Shown here: positions 1-13,873 of the stretch, piece by piece
How the letters are laid out: each line of letters begins with the position of its first letter
Position numbering within the stretch: the first letter of the stretch is position 1
Assembly: GCA_002104895.1 (NCBI GenBank)
Contig: MCFG01000161.1
Span: forward strand, 28,501 to 92,500
DNA length: 64,000 nt
Reading direction: 5' to 3'
From: Anaeromyces robustus
Taxonomy: Eukaryota; Neocallimastigomycota; Neocallimastigomycetes; Neocallimastigales; Neocallimastigaceae
Translations under genes and position numbers: made by a program
The notes under the pieces: model-generated
What the model was told of the DNA's origin: nothing
Databases searched by the model: none
Seen by the model: the letters and a program-made list of their open reading frames with translations, nothing else

Positions 1-3000
1 AAATTTAAAAAAAATAATCAACACATTTTTTATAATAGAATCTATTAATATTAATATTAATATTAATATTAATATTAAATATAAATATTCTTTTATTAAT
101 ATTTATTATTTTATTAATATTTATTATTTATAATGTTTATAATGTTGTAACTTTTTTTTTTTTTTTTTTTTTTAATAAATTTTTATTGTCATTTAATGTT
201 CCTTGTTCTTTTTTATTTTTATTAAAATAAATAATGATAGTTAACATATTTATACAATTGTAACATAATTAGCATAATTAATCGAATTACAGACAAACCA
301 TTTTTATAATAAAAAAAAAAAAAAAGTATTCTGTTATATAATAAAATATACATTTTAAATGGTAAAGTTTACAATATAACTTTAAAAGAAATATATATCA
401 ATAAAAAGTTTTTTTTAAAAAAAGTTTATTTATAATATTATAAGAAAAAAAAAACGTATAGTAGAATATGGGAAAAAATAGTTTATTATAATTCATATAT
501 AGAAAAAATATTCCTTTAATTCTTTAAACTCATTTAAAACATTCTATTCTATTTGTTAAATAATTATATCAACAAAAATAAAAATATAATAAAGACCAAT
601 AAATACAACAAATAAAAAAAAAGTGTTTATCATTCTTATAGTCTTGTAATCAACCATATATAGATATTATAGCTATCATTCATCTTTCTTTTTATTATTA
701 TTATTACTATTATATTTATTATAATTATTATTATTTAACTATCATTATGATTATCATTATGATTATTATTATTACTATTATTACTATTATTATTACTTAT
801 TATTATTACTTATTTATTATTTAATAAAATTTCAAATGAAATATTATTGAAATTATATTAAAATAGATATAGTTAATTACTTAAAGTTAAAATCTTATGA
901 AGATAAAATTTAATAAAGTATAAATAAAATATAATTATAATAATAAAAAAAAAAGGTTTGTTCATCAATTAATATTAACATTTAATTTTTTTTTAAAGAA
1001 AATCTGTCAAACGTTTTACAATAAATCATAAAATATAACAAGATATAATAAGGTTTTATATATAAACATAAAACCATATCCATTTAAAACTTTTTTAATA
1101 ATATATAGTTGAGTTAAATGATGAAATAATATATTATATTTTACAAAATTAACTATAATCATTACACTAATTATAAATTTATTTATTTAAATATTATAAT
1201 ATTTTAGATTAAATAAAAATAATGTTGACTAAGCTAAGAAGATAAAGAATATATAATACTCCATATTATTTTTTTACTCTTCATGTTATATGTCAATGAT
1301 AGGAATAAAAAAAAAAAGTTTTTTTTTTTTATTTTTTTAATTATTTTTTATATTTAAATTTTAAATTAATTTTTTAATTCTAAAAAATCTAAATTTTAAT
1401 TAATAAAGAGTCAATTAATTAATTAATTAAATTATTAATTATAATAATTAATAAATGAATTATTTTTAATTTTAATTGTATTTTATTTTAACATTATTAT
1501 ATTAAAAACACAAAAAAACTTATTTTATAATTCTTTTTTTTTTTTTAGTTCTATATATTTGTAGCATTTATAATGATATTTATATATTTTAATAATATTT
1601 ATATAGTGATATTGATAATACTTATTATTACTTTATATTACTTTATATTTTATTTTGAATATTTATTATTAAAAAAAAAATTTCCATTTTATTAATTAAA
1701 ATCTCCAACAAGAACAGAGTGACGCTAAAAAAAATAAAAAGTAACATATTCTAATAGTATAATAATATAGTATATATATTCAATAAACCTCATAATTATT
1801 TTTTTTGATTATATATTTGATGACTGTACATTTGATTTAATTTATAAACAAAATATATTATAAATATTATATATACTTTATTATGATTTATAATAATAAT
1901 CCAATATAATTCTATATTCAATATTCTATAATGCGATAAAGTAATAATTAAATATGCATTAATTTTTTTATTAAAAAAAAAAAAAAAAAAAAAAAGAAAG
2001 ATATAAAATTTAATAATTATATCTTTTACAAATAATTTTAAATATATTAAATATAACTATAAATTTAAATATTTTCTTAATGATAAAAACATATCTATTT
2101 GTTAAATAATAAAATAAAAATTGAATTAGAATAATATTTATTTGTATTAATTTTATTTAGTAATTTTATTTTATTAAGTATTATAATATAATTTATAATA
2201 TAATGTAATTAAGTTATTCCTTATTTCTTATTCCTTATTAATACTTTTAAAATTCATTACTCATTACAAATGGTAAATATAATAAATTTATGGTAAGTTT
2301 TTTTAAAATAAAAAATTTAAAGTTTTTATAAATTATTTTCTATATTTATTTTAATTCAATTATAGAAAATACATTTATAGCAATCATAAAAAAAAAAAAA
2401 AAAAAAAAAGAGAATGAATTATTTTAATTATAATCATAGTCAGTCATAATGTTTCCTATTTTTATGGTTATAAGAATAAAGAATAGAAGGAAAAAAAAAG
2501 TAAACTCTTGTTTTTGTTTTTGTTTTGGTTTTGGTTTTTGGTTTTTTGGTTTTTTCTTTCTTTCTATTTAAAAATTACTTTTTTGGAAACTTGGCGTTTT
2601 CTATTTAATCAATGTTCATATTCATTTATTTTTCATAATTATTTATTTACTTTATATATTTTTATTTATTTATTTAATATTTTCAAATGAATTTTGAAAT
2701 TCTTTGAATAAAACTTTATTTTTGTTTTTCTATAAATAATATATTAAAATATATTAACAATATTTATTGATTATATTGATACTATATAATATATATATAT
2801 AATTATATATTAATAATATATTGTTATATATTATTTTGTGGCCCTAAATTAAAAAAAATTATTCCAATTAAAAAAAATTAAAAAAAAAATAAAAAATAAA
2901 ATTTTTTCCATTATTTAATTCAGTAATAAATTTTGTATTATAATTCAATAATAAAAAAAAAATTTTTTGCATTAATTGCATTATGTCCTATTTCAATAAT

Positions 3001-3546
3001 TACTATTAAACCTAACCATAATAAAGAATTATTTTTATTTATTTTTATATTAGAATTGTTTTTATTTTATTTTATTTTATTTTCACAATATATATATTAT
3101 TTATAAGTTTAAAAATAAATAAAACTACTAATGAAACAAATGTTAATTAACATTTATTTGAAATAATTGTAATTATAATTAATAGTATATAAATTCTTAA
3201 GTAATTGAATAAATGTTTTTTAATTGTATAATTACTAAATAATTATTTCATTTCATCATTTCAGGATATATAATTATAATAAAAATTATTTATTTAAAAT
3301 AATTGAATAATTGAATAATTGAATAATTAAAATATGAAAATTTTCATATAATGTAATACAAATTTATTGGCGTTTTGAAATAATTCATTTTCAATAGGAA
3401 ATGTTTACTCATAATACTAATGAATATATAAATAAATAAATAAATAAATAAACAAATAAATAATAAAAATTAACTAAATAAAATAATAATAGTAATAATA
3501 ATAATATAAAGATATAATAATAATAATAATTAATAATAATAATAAT

Positions 3547-3583
<37 letters not shown>

Positions 3584-3661
3584 TAATAATATTTTATTAA
3601 TATTATTTCATTTATTTATTTATTTATTTATATATTTATATATTTATATATTTATTTATTT

Positions 3662-3717
<56 letters not shown>

Positions 3718-5426
3718 TATATTTTCCAATATTAATATTTTTTTTTACTATTTTACTATTTTCCTATTTTATTAATTCTTAGTATACTATACAATATGGT
3801 ATATTTACTTAATATAATTATTAATTAATTTAGTTAAATATTTGGTATTTTTAATTAGTCATTTATTTATTTATCTATTTATTTATCTATTTATATTATC
3901 TATTTATATATTATTTATTCATTTATATTTTTAATTATAAATTTTAAATAATATAAAAAATATCAAAGAATCACATTATTTAAAATTTATTAGATAGATC
4001 AATATATAAAAATTATATTCATAATATATATAAAACGAAATTAATATTATTTAAACAATCAATATCATATATAATACAAAATTTATTAATATATCAAATT
4101 TAATAGAATTTAATATAAAATTAATATATATCAATATATTCATAATATATTGATTATTTTATATAATATATATAATACTATTTATTTATGATACATTTCT
4201 TTTATAATTCTTTAATTAAATTAATTATTTGGAATAATTAAATTAATATTAATAATTATATCAATTTATTATTAATTAAAGTTATATATATAATAATTAA
4301 ATAATTATTATTTACATTATATATTATATATTAAATATTTATATATTATAAATATATTAAAATTATAAATTAATAATTATTAACTATTGTTATTATTATT
4401 ATTGCAAAATAATTTTTTTTTATTAATATTATAATTGTATACTTATTTATTTATTTAATATTTATTCATTCATTTAATTATATTTTTATTTATTTAATAT
4501 TTATTTATTAATTTATTTATTTATTATTAAATAATTCTTTTTTTTCTCAAATAATACTTTTTTAGTATTATTTCTTAGAACGTTTATTATTAAATAAAAT
4601 TATTTAGATTATTTAATACAATATATATATTATAATATATTATCAATATATTGTATAGTAAATACTATTAAATATATTATCAATATATTTTTATGTAGGT
4701 GAATTATATAAAGTTATATATTATTCTATATTATTCTATATAATTATTTATTTATTTTTTTTTTAATCCTTTGAAACTCTATCAATAGTAAATTTATTAT
4801 AAATTTAATCATATACATTAAATTAAATAGAAATTTATATTAATAATTATTTAGTATATATTTATTTGTTCATTTATTTAGTTACAAAATTTTGAAATAA
4901 AAAAAAAAAAAGAAAAAGTACATTAATAATAATTATTCTTATTTATTTATTTATTTTTGTACATTTTTATTTATTTAAATTAAATTGTTAACTTAAAAAC
5001 TAATAATTAATAATTAATAAGTAATAATTAATAATTAATAATTAATATAATTCTATTTATTATATATTATATTATGATTATATTATTATCTAAAATAATA
5101 TAAATAAGAACAATTTTTTTATCTTTTTTTTTCTTTTTGTTTTTTTTTATATTTTTTTCTATATAAACTAAAAAAAAAAGGGAGGAATTAAAAAAATAAA
5201 AAAACTAAACAAAAATTAATTTAAATTAAAGAAATACATAATAAAAAGTAAATATAAAAAAAATATTCATTAAAAGTAAAAAAAAAAAAAGATAAAAACA
5301 AATAATTAGTAAATTATTAAAAAGTTTTAAAATATTTAATAATAATAATAATTAAAAATTCTTTTAATTAAATATTTACAAACAAATAAATATAAATAAA
5401 TAAATAAATAAATAGGTAAAATAAAA
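1..5426. other. AT-rich intergenic region with no recognisable gene
   Basis: Almost pure A/T with homopolymer runs (for example poly-T at 150-172 and poly-A at 1973-1995), TTA/TAA and TTTA microsatellites, and many short stop-filled frames. No exon-like stretch with balanced codon use and no RNA gene was recognised. The last 300 bases before 5427 are purine/A-rich with TAAA repeats, as expected for a 5' UTR or promoter in this genome. Confidence 0.7.
3421..3725. repeat. Composite microsatellite block (AAAT, TAA and TTTA arrays)
   Basis: An AATA/AAAT array, then a long TAA/TAATAA array (about 3480-3590), then a TTTA array (about 3605-3718) follow one another within 300 bases. This is simple-sequence DNA with no coding signal. 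Confidence 0.85.
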
Positions 5427-6354
5427 ATGAAGACTTTAAATTTCTTAGCTATCATCGCTCTCTGTTTCATGGCTATTAGTCATGTATCAGCTACTTACTA
5501 CATCATTAAAACTTTCGAAAACTATGGTGATAATAGTACCAAGGGTGATGCCGGTACTCTTAAAGAAAGTGGTAACAAGAGAGTTGAATGTTTTGCTGGT
5601 TTAATTGGTAGCAAGGTTAACAAACCAGATGCTATTTTATTCAAGGCTGACGGTACTACTAAGGATAATCAAAAGAAGGTTAACTCCAAGAGATACACCG
5701 CTGAAGCTGTAAGTTTATAAATAAATAAAATAAAATAAAATAATTAAACATAATTTTTTATTTATTTATATTTCATAAGATAATATAAATTATATTTTAT
5801 GGATAATGAAAGTGATATTAATAAATAATATTTAATATTTAATTTTTATATAAAAATTTTTTAAAAATATTTAACAACAAATAATAAAAAAAGATTGCTA
5901 ATAAAATTGGTGGTATTACAGCTGAAGAAGTTCCAAAAACTGCTGTTGCTACCATTACTGACGTAGTTAAGGATAAAGCTAATGTCTTATTTGTCTGGTC
6001 TGATAAGGAAAAGGCTCAAGAACTTGCCACGTATGTTTTATATTTTATAAATGGAATAATTTAGAATATTATAAATTTTATATTTAATAAATATTAAATT
6101 ATATATATTAAAAAAAAAAAAAAAAAAACAGTAATTTAGGTGTTGCTAATGCTCCAGAATTCCCAAAGGAAAACTATGGTCACATTTGGGTTATTGAAAA
6201 CGGTCAACTTACTGATATGACTATGGACTGTGCTGATGTTAAGAATGAAGTTGTAAAGGAAGATGATGATAAAATGAGTTCTGCTTCTAGCATTCGTTTA
6301 TCTATTATGTCAGTTGCCGTTGCTATCATGGCTTCTCTTTACTTTTTATTCTAA
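5427..6354 (+). CDS. Secreted, probably GPI-anchored small protein (3 exons)
   Basis: Exons 5427-5708, 5894-6030 and 6132-6354 join in frame to 213 residues. Introns begin GTAAGT and GTATGT and end AAG and CAG. Residues 1-22 form a classic signal peptide (hydrophobic core, cut after VSA). The mature part has two visible cysteines (C55, C173). The C-terminus ends in a Ser-rich stretch (SSASS) followed by a hydrophobic tail ending YFLF with no charged residue after it, the pattern of a GPI-attachment signal. The start sits in an A-rich context (ataaaaATGa). Codons are unusual for the window: AAG, AAC, TTC, GTC, ACC and GGT are frequent, suggesting high expression. I do not recognise the family; a cell-surface role is inferred from the topology only. 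Confidence 0.85.
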
Positions 6355-7074
6355 ATAAAATAAAATGAATAATTAATAGAAAAGAAAGCTTTATAAAATA
6401 AACCAAAATTATAGAAAAAGAGTTTTTATTTCTATAAATATAAAATAAAAATAAAATAAACAAAAAGATATAGGACATTAATAAATATAACTATTAAATG
6501 TAATAGAATTATATAATATTATTATTTTTATAGTTTTCTACTTTTTTTTTTTTTACGATTGATATAAAAAGGAAGTTGAAAAATAAAAATATGATAAAAT
6601 ATATATATATATAAAGATATATTAATAATAAAATTTTTTTATAAATAATATATCAATATTATTATATATATTAATATATTAATAATTATATCTAATATTA
6701 TCATATAAATATATTAATATTATCTAATATAAAGACAATTTATAAAATAATAAAAATATATCATATTAAAATCAAAACATACATTATTAAAATATATAAT
6801 ATAAGATATAAAGTATAAAATATAAAATATCAAAATATAAAATAAAAAATAAAAAAATATAAAATATAAAATAATAATAAAAAAAAAAAATAACAATAAA
6901 AAAATAAAAAAAGCAAAAAACATAAAAAGAAAAAACAATTTTTTTTTTTTTTTTTTAAAAAAAAGTAATTAAAAATTAAGCGTAAATTTTAAAGTAAATA
7001 CTTAAAAGCATAAATAATGAAACATTAAAAAGAAGAAAAAGAAAAAAAAAAAAAAAAAAAGAAAAGTATTTTAT
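6355..7074. other. Intergenic A/T spacer
   Basis: The 3' flank of the secreted-protein gene carries AATAAA-like signals soon after the stop, then TATA/ATTA repeats and poly-T/poly-A runs (6931-6955, 7047-7060). No gene is visible. Confidence 0.7.
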
Positions 7075-7144
7075 AGGGTTGTTGTTGATAATGATAATGT
7101 TAATGGTAATGGTAATAATAATGATAGTGATGTTATATTTTGGA

Positions 7145-7441
7145 ATTTTTTAGATAGTCTTTTTAATAGTTTAGTTAGGACCAGTAATAACCCTAGTGTG
7201 GATAATAGAATAAATAATATTGTTAAGGGTTATAAAAGTAGTAATAATAGTATAAGTAATATAGATATATTAGGTAGTAAAAAAATAGTTAATAGGTATA
7301 GAATATATATTTTTTTAATTGGTGGTAGAGATTATGGTTTTAGTGATAGAATTAACAATAGTCCATACAAAAAGGAATGGGAATGTTTGTTTAAGTGTCA
7401 GACTGAATCTGGTACTTATTCAAAATCCCCATTCTTGTTGC
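7145..7441 (+). repeat. Direct repeat, copy 1 (LINE block B)
   Basis: This 297-base block is almost identical to 7899-8194, 754 bases downstream. The only difference I found is an A-run of five here against four in copy 2. Here the block runs straight into LINE sequence that should lie upstream of it, so it is out of order. Confidence 0.9.
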
Positions 7442-7898
7442 ATTATCTCAAAGATAGTTAATAATGTTGCTACAACAAGAAAATGGACTTGGGACAAAGA
7501 AAGTAAAATATTAAATGATAAATTAAACAATATTTCATCCTCTACTAAAGAAATTATGGAATTCTATTGGGACAGAGACATGAACAGTGATAAATCAATT
7601 AAAGCTAAAACTTATAAATTGTACAACTTTGAAGAATCAAGAAGTTACTTAAAGCTTAATCTAGAATTTCCTGAATATAGCAAAGGTTTTCGGTGGATAC
7701 TTAGGGCAAGATGTGGATATAAAATTGATGCTAGAGTTGCAAAAGCTGCTAAAATGATTAATAATTCTTGTCCTAATTGTTGTTCATGTTGTTTCCATTG
7801 TGGCAGTTATCAGAGAATTGATCATTGGTTTATAAATTGTTTCTTATTTAAAAATCTTCGTATTGATCACTTCTCTGATTTAGATAGAAATTTTTTTT

Positions 7899-8194
7899 AT
7901 TTTTTAGATAGTCTTTTTAATAGTTTAGTTAGGACCAGTAATAACCCTAGTGTGGATAATAGAATAAATAATATTGTTAAGGGTTATAAAAGTAGTAATA
8001 ATAGTATAAGTAATATAGATATATTAGGTAGTAAAAAAATAGTTAATAGGTATAGAATATATATTTTTTTAATTGGTGGTAGAGATTATGGTTTTAGTGA
8101 TAGAATTAACAATAGTCCATACAAAAGGAATGGGAATGTTTGTTTAAGTGTCAGACTGAATCTGGTACTTATTCAAAATCCCCATTCTTGTTGC
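7899..8194 (+). repeat. Direct repeat, copy 2 (LINE block B)
   Basis: Second copy of the block at 7145-7441, in the order expected for the element: after the Cys/His knuckle and before the ORF2 C-terminus and 3' UTR. The divergent copy at 47.96-48.95 kb shows the same order without duplication, so this copy is the ancestral position. Confidence 0.9.
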
Positions 8195-8600
8195 GATCTG
8201 CGGCTCTATTGAATGATATCATGCCTGTTGTCTGTAAAAGACAACATATATTATTCAATAAATTTAAAACCAACCTCTCCAGGAACGTCAATGCTGATAA
8301 CACAGTAGGACAGCCTAGTAGGGCAAATGCCGATCCTATTTCCGACCCTAGTGGAATAGGATAGATCAATTTTACTTTAATTCTATATTTAGAATTAAGG
8401 GCTGTATGGATTTATTGTTTTTAAATATTATTATACTTCTTTTTTTCCTCCAGTATTATCTATTATTATCTATAATATTTTACTGGTTTTTATTTTTTTT
8501 TTAGTATCATTTTTTTTCATTATGTGTTTTTTTTATGATTCATGTATTTTAATATTTAAATTCAATAAAGTTGACGTACAAATTGTGTGCCATAAAAAAA

Positions 8601-8700
8601 AAAAAGTTATTAGAATAATATAATCTTATCTCTTACATCCTTCAATATATTAAAAGTGTCAATGTTAAATAATGTTAAAATCGCGATATGATATAATAAT

Positions 8701-8732
<32 letters not shown>

Positions 8733-9831
8733 ATAATTTCTTCTAGTTGTAATATTATTTCAACCCTTTCGAATTTTTTTTTTTTTTTTTTATAAAGAGT
8801 GATAATTAGGGTTTAGTTATTGACACTATACTATATCTTTAATATAAATATTATCATTTTAGAGAAGAGATTGAACTCCTTACTGGAATTGCTTTAAATC
8901 TTAGAATTTTTATTATTATATATATAATTTTCTTTTTAGAAAGAATTTTTAATTCTCTCTCTTTTTTTTATTTTTATATATTTTTATTTTTATTTTTATT
9001 TTTATAATAATAAATTTACTAAATCTAAATATATTAAATAACTTTTTAATATTAAATAAATATATACATTATTTTCTCTTTCTTAACAAAATTAAAAAAG
9101 AATAAAAATATATATTTTCATTATAAAAGAAAAAAAAAGATATAATATATATATATATTATACTTTTTTATTTTATCTATTTATATTTATATAATATATA
9201 ATATTATATAATATATTCATTATATCAATAAAAACATATTCTTTTGAATTTTGAGTGTATATTACTTTTGTTGTTATTATTAACTATTATTATTAACTAT
9301 TATTATTAAAAATTCAATATATATACAACAAATATATATAAAATATATATAATATATAATATAATAATATAAATAAAAGGTTTTAAGGTATTTTTTTTTT
9401 AACTCTTTGATTAAAATGTTTAACAAAATATATATAAATATTTTTTTTTTTTTTTTGGTATCACAAATATATTTTGTTATAGATAATTTATTAAATTATT
9501 ATAAATTATAATTTGATTCATTGGTAAAATATAGATATTAAACTTTTTCTTTTTTTATTAAAAAAAAAAAAATTATTGAGTAATAACTAAAAAAAAAAAA
9601 AAAAAAAAAAAAGTAAAATATTAAATATAATAAAATATATAAAATAAAAAAAAAAAAAGCAAAAAATAATTATTAATAATATTTATCAATAATACTTAAA
9701 AGAAATATTAAATTAATTAAAATTCATATTATATATATATATATATAACATTTTTAATTGATAATAATTTTATATACATAAAGAAAAAAGGAATTATCAA
9801 ATAATTCTTATTTATTTTTTTCTAATACAAA
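8601..9831. other. Intergenic A/T spacer upstream of the carnosine methyltransferase gene
   Basis: Poly-A (8701-8725, 9590-9612) and poly-T runs, TATA repeats and no supported exon. A slightly less A/T-rich patch near 8800-8920 has stops in all frames I read and was not assigned. Confidence 0.65.
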
Positions 9832-10743
9832 ATGAGTTTGGAAGATTTAAGAAATCAAAAAAAAGGAAGTTATGAAAGTGTTCAAGATGAATCTGATATT
9901 ACTTATTTAAATAATGGTATTTTTGCAAATAATCCAGATACATTTAAAGAAGATGATAGAATTGAAGAAGAAAAACATCTTCGTAATGTTTTAAATACTT
10001 TTCTTCACTATGAAATTTATTCACAAAATATGAACAATAAAAAAAAAATTGACTTTAAAAAATTACCTGAAAATCATAAAAAATTATTTCCTGATGTTTT
10101 AAATAAATTAAATACTATTGATGAATATATTAAAATTAATACACATTTTATAAAGTTGATGATTCAAGATTATGTTCCATATGATGTAAGTATGAAAAAA
10201 AAAAGAAAAGAAAAAAATATATATATATATTATAATATTTTTAAAATGTATAAAAATTTTAATTCTTTTTTATTATCTATATATCTTTATATAATTATAA
10301 TATAAATTATTTTATTACATTACGTTAACATAAAAATTATAAAATATATAACCTTTAAATAAATATATTTTAATAAGTCTGATTCTACTAAATTATTTCA
10401 AGGAAGATCTCTTAAACAATTAGAAGTTGATAAAGTTAGAAGTACATTAAAACAATTTGCTAGAGATTGGAGTGACCAAGTATGTTTTGAATTGAAAAAA
10501 AGAAAGAAAATTATATTTTAATGCTTTTATTTTATATATATATATATAATTATTATTAAATTATTTTTCAATTAATATTTAATTTAAAATTTCTCTCTCT
10601 CTTTTTTTTTTATTAAATAATAATAATAATAATATATATATATATATAATAATTATAATTTAAGGGAAAAATTGAAAGAGACGAAACATATACCCCAATA
10701 ATAAATGCTCTTTTAGATTTTTATAAGGATATACCAGAAGAAG

Positions 10744-10784
<41 letters not shown>

Positions 10785-10836
10785 TATTATTTTATTTTTC
10801 TTTTTTATTATACAACTATTTTTTATCTTTTATTTA

Positions 10837-10870
<34 letters not shown>

Positions 10871-11200
10871 TATTCTAATATACCTATTAATGATTATTTA
10901 TCAATTATTATTATTATTATTATAATATATTTGTATGTATATCATAACAGAGGTGAATTAAATATTTTAGTTCCAGGTGCAGGTTTAGGTCGTTTAGCTT
11001 ATGATATAACAAAATTAGGATTTTCAACACAAGGAAATGAATTTTCATTTTATATGGTAATATATATATACATAAATCATAAATAGTTCATAAAATACAT
11101 ATTTATATTTATATGTATATTTATATAATAATATATATATATAATAAATATGAAAAAAATATGAAAAATATATTGAAATATATATGTATATTAAAATAAT

Positions 11201-11231
<31 letters not shown>

Positions 11232-11285
11232 TTAGCTTTTAGGATCCAATTTCATTCTTAATTGGTATATATATTATATATTATA

Positions 11286-11330
<45 letters not shown>

Positions 11331-12595
11331 AGTAAAAAAATAATAGTAAATATAAATCATTAATTTATATATAATTAATTTATTTTCTTTTTATATATAT
11401 ATATAATTTCATTAAATAATTTTTAAAATAAATAAAAAAAAAAAGTATGTCTGAACCAAAACAATTTCGTATTTATCCATGGATTCATTCATTATCAAAT
11501 TCTGTAAAAGTAGAAGATCAATTAGAATCTATTGATATCCCAGATGTTTTACCAGGAAATATACCTAAAAATACAAATTTCAGTATGGTTGCTGGAGATT
11601 TTATAGAAGTTTATAAAACTCCTTCTTATAAAGGTATTATAAATCTTAATTTAACAATATTATTATTAAAATTAATATAATAAAATTTAACAATAAGAAT
11701 TACTAAACTTATTTATTTAATTTTTATTTTTTTTTTATTAATAGAATATTGGGATGGAATTGTTACTTGTTTCTTTATGGATACTGCAAAAAATATATTA
11801 GAATATATTGAATTAATATCACAAATTTTAAAACCAAATGCTGTTTGGATAAATTTAGGTATAGAGAAAAAAAAAAGTTTTTTTTTTTTGATCATTAATA
11901 TAAATAAATAAATAACAAAGTTTTTTTTTTTAATCATTAATATAAATAAATAAATAAAAAAGTTAAAATACAATTAAATTAAAACAAAAAGATAAAAATA
12001 AAAATAAAAATAAAATAATATCTTTATTAAAATAAAAAGTATAAATTTATCAATATAATTTAAAATAATTAATATTATATTAAATAATAATATATTTCAA
12101 AAGGTCCTTTACTTTATCATTTTGAAGATATGTATTCAGAACCTTCCATAGAATTAAGTTTAGAAGAATTCTTTGAAGCTATTAAAATGTTTGGATTTAC
12201 TATAAAAGTAAGAAGAATAAAATTAAACAATACAGAAATAGAGAAAGAAAAAATCTTTTTTATTAATTCTTTTTTTTTTTATTATTATTTTTTATTTTTT
12301 TTTATTTGTTATTATAAAAATTATATAAAAAAATCATTTCAATACTATTAACTTATCGATATTTATCAATATATATTAACTCTATTTAAAATGTTATACT
12401 AATAAATTTTTTTTTCTAATTTCTATATAATATATATATATATTTTAAAATAAACAATTAAATAAACAAACAAAAAAGGAAAGTAAACGTATTGAAACAA
12501 CTTATTGTTGTAATCAAAAATCAATGCTTAAATATAAATATAATTGTTCATTCTTTGTTGCTGTTAAGAATCCTGATAATTCAAATAATATATAA
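9832..12595 (+). CDS. CARNMT1: Carnosine N-methyltransferase (N2227-like family), 9 exons
   Basis: Exons 9832-10185, 10378-10479, 10665-10747, 10951-11056, 11236-11264, 11446-11633, 11745-11858, 12104-12207 and 12479-12595 join in frame to 398 residues, close to the 409 of the human enzyme. The S-adenosylmethionine-binding loop reads [13 protein letters not shown] (about residues 187-199), followed by the family hallmarks QGNEFSFYM, then [19 protein letters not shown] and WINLGPLLYHF. The family methylates carnosine to anserine in animals; in fungi the natural substrate (a His-containing peptide or protein) is less clear. Introns are 78-219 bases, GT-AG and almost pure A/T; one carries a long poly-T and others ATT or TTTA arrays. 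Exon 5 is only 29 bases. The start has an A-rich context (caaaATGag). The family assignment is firm; the exact borders are hand-derived but phase-consistent. Confidence 0.92.
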
Positions 12596-13873
12596 TAATA
12601 TATAATAAAATATAATAAAATATAAATATACTATAAAAATATAATATTTGTTAATAATACAAGTATAATATAATTCATTACCTAATATCTATATATATAT
12701 TTTTTTCTTATTTTAATTAATTTAATAATTATTAATGGATATATAATTTTATATATATTTAAATAAATGGACTTTTTTAATTTATTGAAAAAAAAGAATA
12801 GAAAAGAAAAAAATAAATAATAAAAAATAAAAATAAAAATAAAAAAAAAAAATATTTAAACAAATTGAATTAAATTCTTTATGTTTGAATTTTTATCATT
12901 CTATTGAATTATCTTTTTTAAAATAAAAAAATTGAATATTAATATTTTTAATGTATCTGTATATTTTTTTTTATTTTTTGATATATAATAATGAAGATTT
13001 AATGTTTTTTAATTTAATAATAATAATTATAATTTTTTTTTGTGTTTTGATTCCTTTTGACCAATCGTTAAATATACAAACTTTAAAAAAAAATTTTTTT
13101 TTAATAAATTTTTTTTTTTTTTTAAAAAAAAAATAATTAATATATATAGAATTTAATTTCATTTTTTTAAGAATTTCATTAACACACACACATATATATA
13201 ATACTTGAAAATGTAAGAGATATTAATAATAATATATATACCTTTTTTTTTCATTATTACATTTCTTTTTTTTTTTTAAATTCAAACATTTCATTTCCAT
13301 ACATTGCCTTTAAAAAAAAAAAATTTTTTTTTTAATTTTATCAAAATTTTTTAATCATGAGATTTCAATTAAGATATGAAATAAAATATATTTTTTTATA
13401 AATCATCAGAAAAAAAAAATAATAATAAAATAAAAATAAATAAATAAATAAGTAAATAAACAAACAAACAAAAAACACTTTTTTATATATCCATGATTTA
13501 TTTAACATATTAAAAATACAAATTTTAAAATAATTAATATGGAATAACAATTTGGATTTAAAAAAAAAAAAAAAAAAAGAATTTTAATATTTGAATCTTT
13601 AAGAAATATTATATAAATAATTATACTAATTAATTTTTTTTTTTTATATATATTATACATCATCATCATTATTATTATATATTTTATATATATTATATAC
13701 TTTTTTTTTATTATATATAAATTAAAAATTATTATTATTACTTTAATATTTTACATATCATCATCAATCCATAATAATATTATAATTTTGAAATTCGAAA
13801 TCTGAAATTTTAGTCTTTTTTTTCTTATTAAATAATCTTTTTTATTATCAATTAATTTTTTTTTTGCTCAATA
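12596..13873. other. Intergenic A/T spacer
   Basis: Between two same-strand genes. It holds AATAAA-like signals just after 12595, poly-A/poly-T runs and CATCAT/ATT repeats near 13660-13770. Frames on either strand here encode only Phe/Ile/Lys/Asn-rich homopolymer-like peptides. No gene is visible. Confidence 0.7.

Larger units (their letters stand above)
7075..8600 (+). mobile_element. Non-LTR retrotransposon (LINE) fragment, ORF2 C-terminus plus 3' UTR, rearranged
   Basis: A frame at 7480-8120 encodes the typical C-terminal end of a LINE ORF2 protein: an arginine-rich segment (WILRARCGYKIDARVAKAAK) followed by a cysteine/histidine knuckle (SCPNC, then HCGS, then IDHWFINC). After the coding part a roughly 220-base 3' UTR ends with AATAAAG, a short GTGTGCCAT motif and a poly-A run at 8594. 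The same 3' end recurs at 45.5 kb (+) and three times at 48.0-49.3 kb (-). The reverse transcriptase and endonuclease regions are absent, so the copy is 5'-truncated and dead. Block 7145-7441 is repeated at 7899-8194. The second copy lacks one A in the run near 8121, which breaks the frame before the element's last about 70 codons (8124-8364). Confidence 0.85.

Noticed and set aside
2508-2690. Open frame rich in Phe/Trp/Leu
   Set aside because: Poly-T with scattered G bases (TTTTGGTTTTGG). It has no family resemblance and no gene context.
8169-8369. Minus-strand frame over the LINE 3' coding end
   Set aside because: The same bases encode the ORF2 C-terminus on the plus strand, and the poly-A tail and 3' UTR fix the orientation.
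10868-11086. Separate small gene
   Set aside because: The frame is intron sequence fused to exon 4 of the carnosine methyltransferase gene. The SAM-binding loop belongs to that gene.
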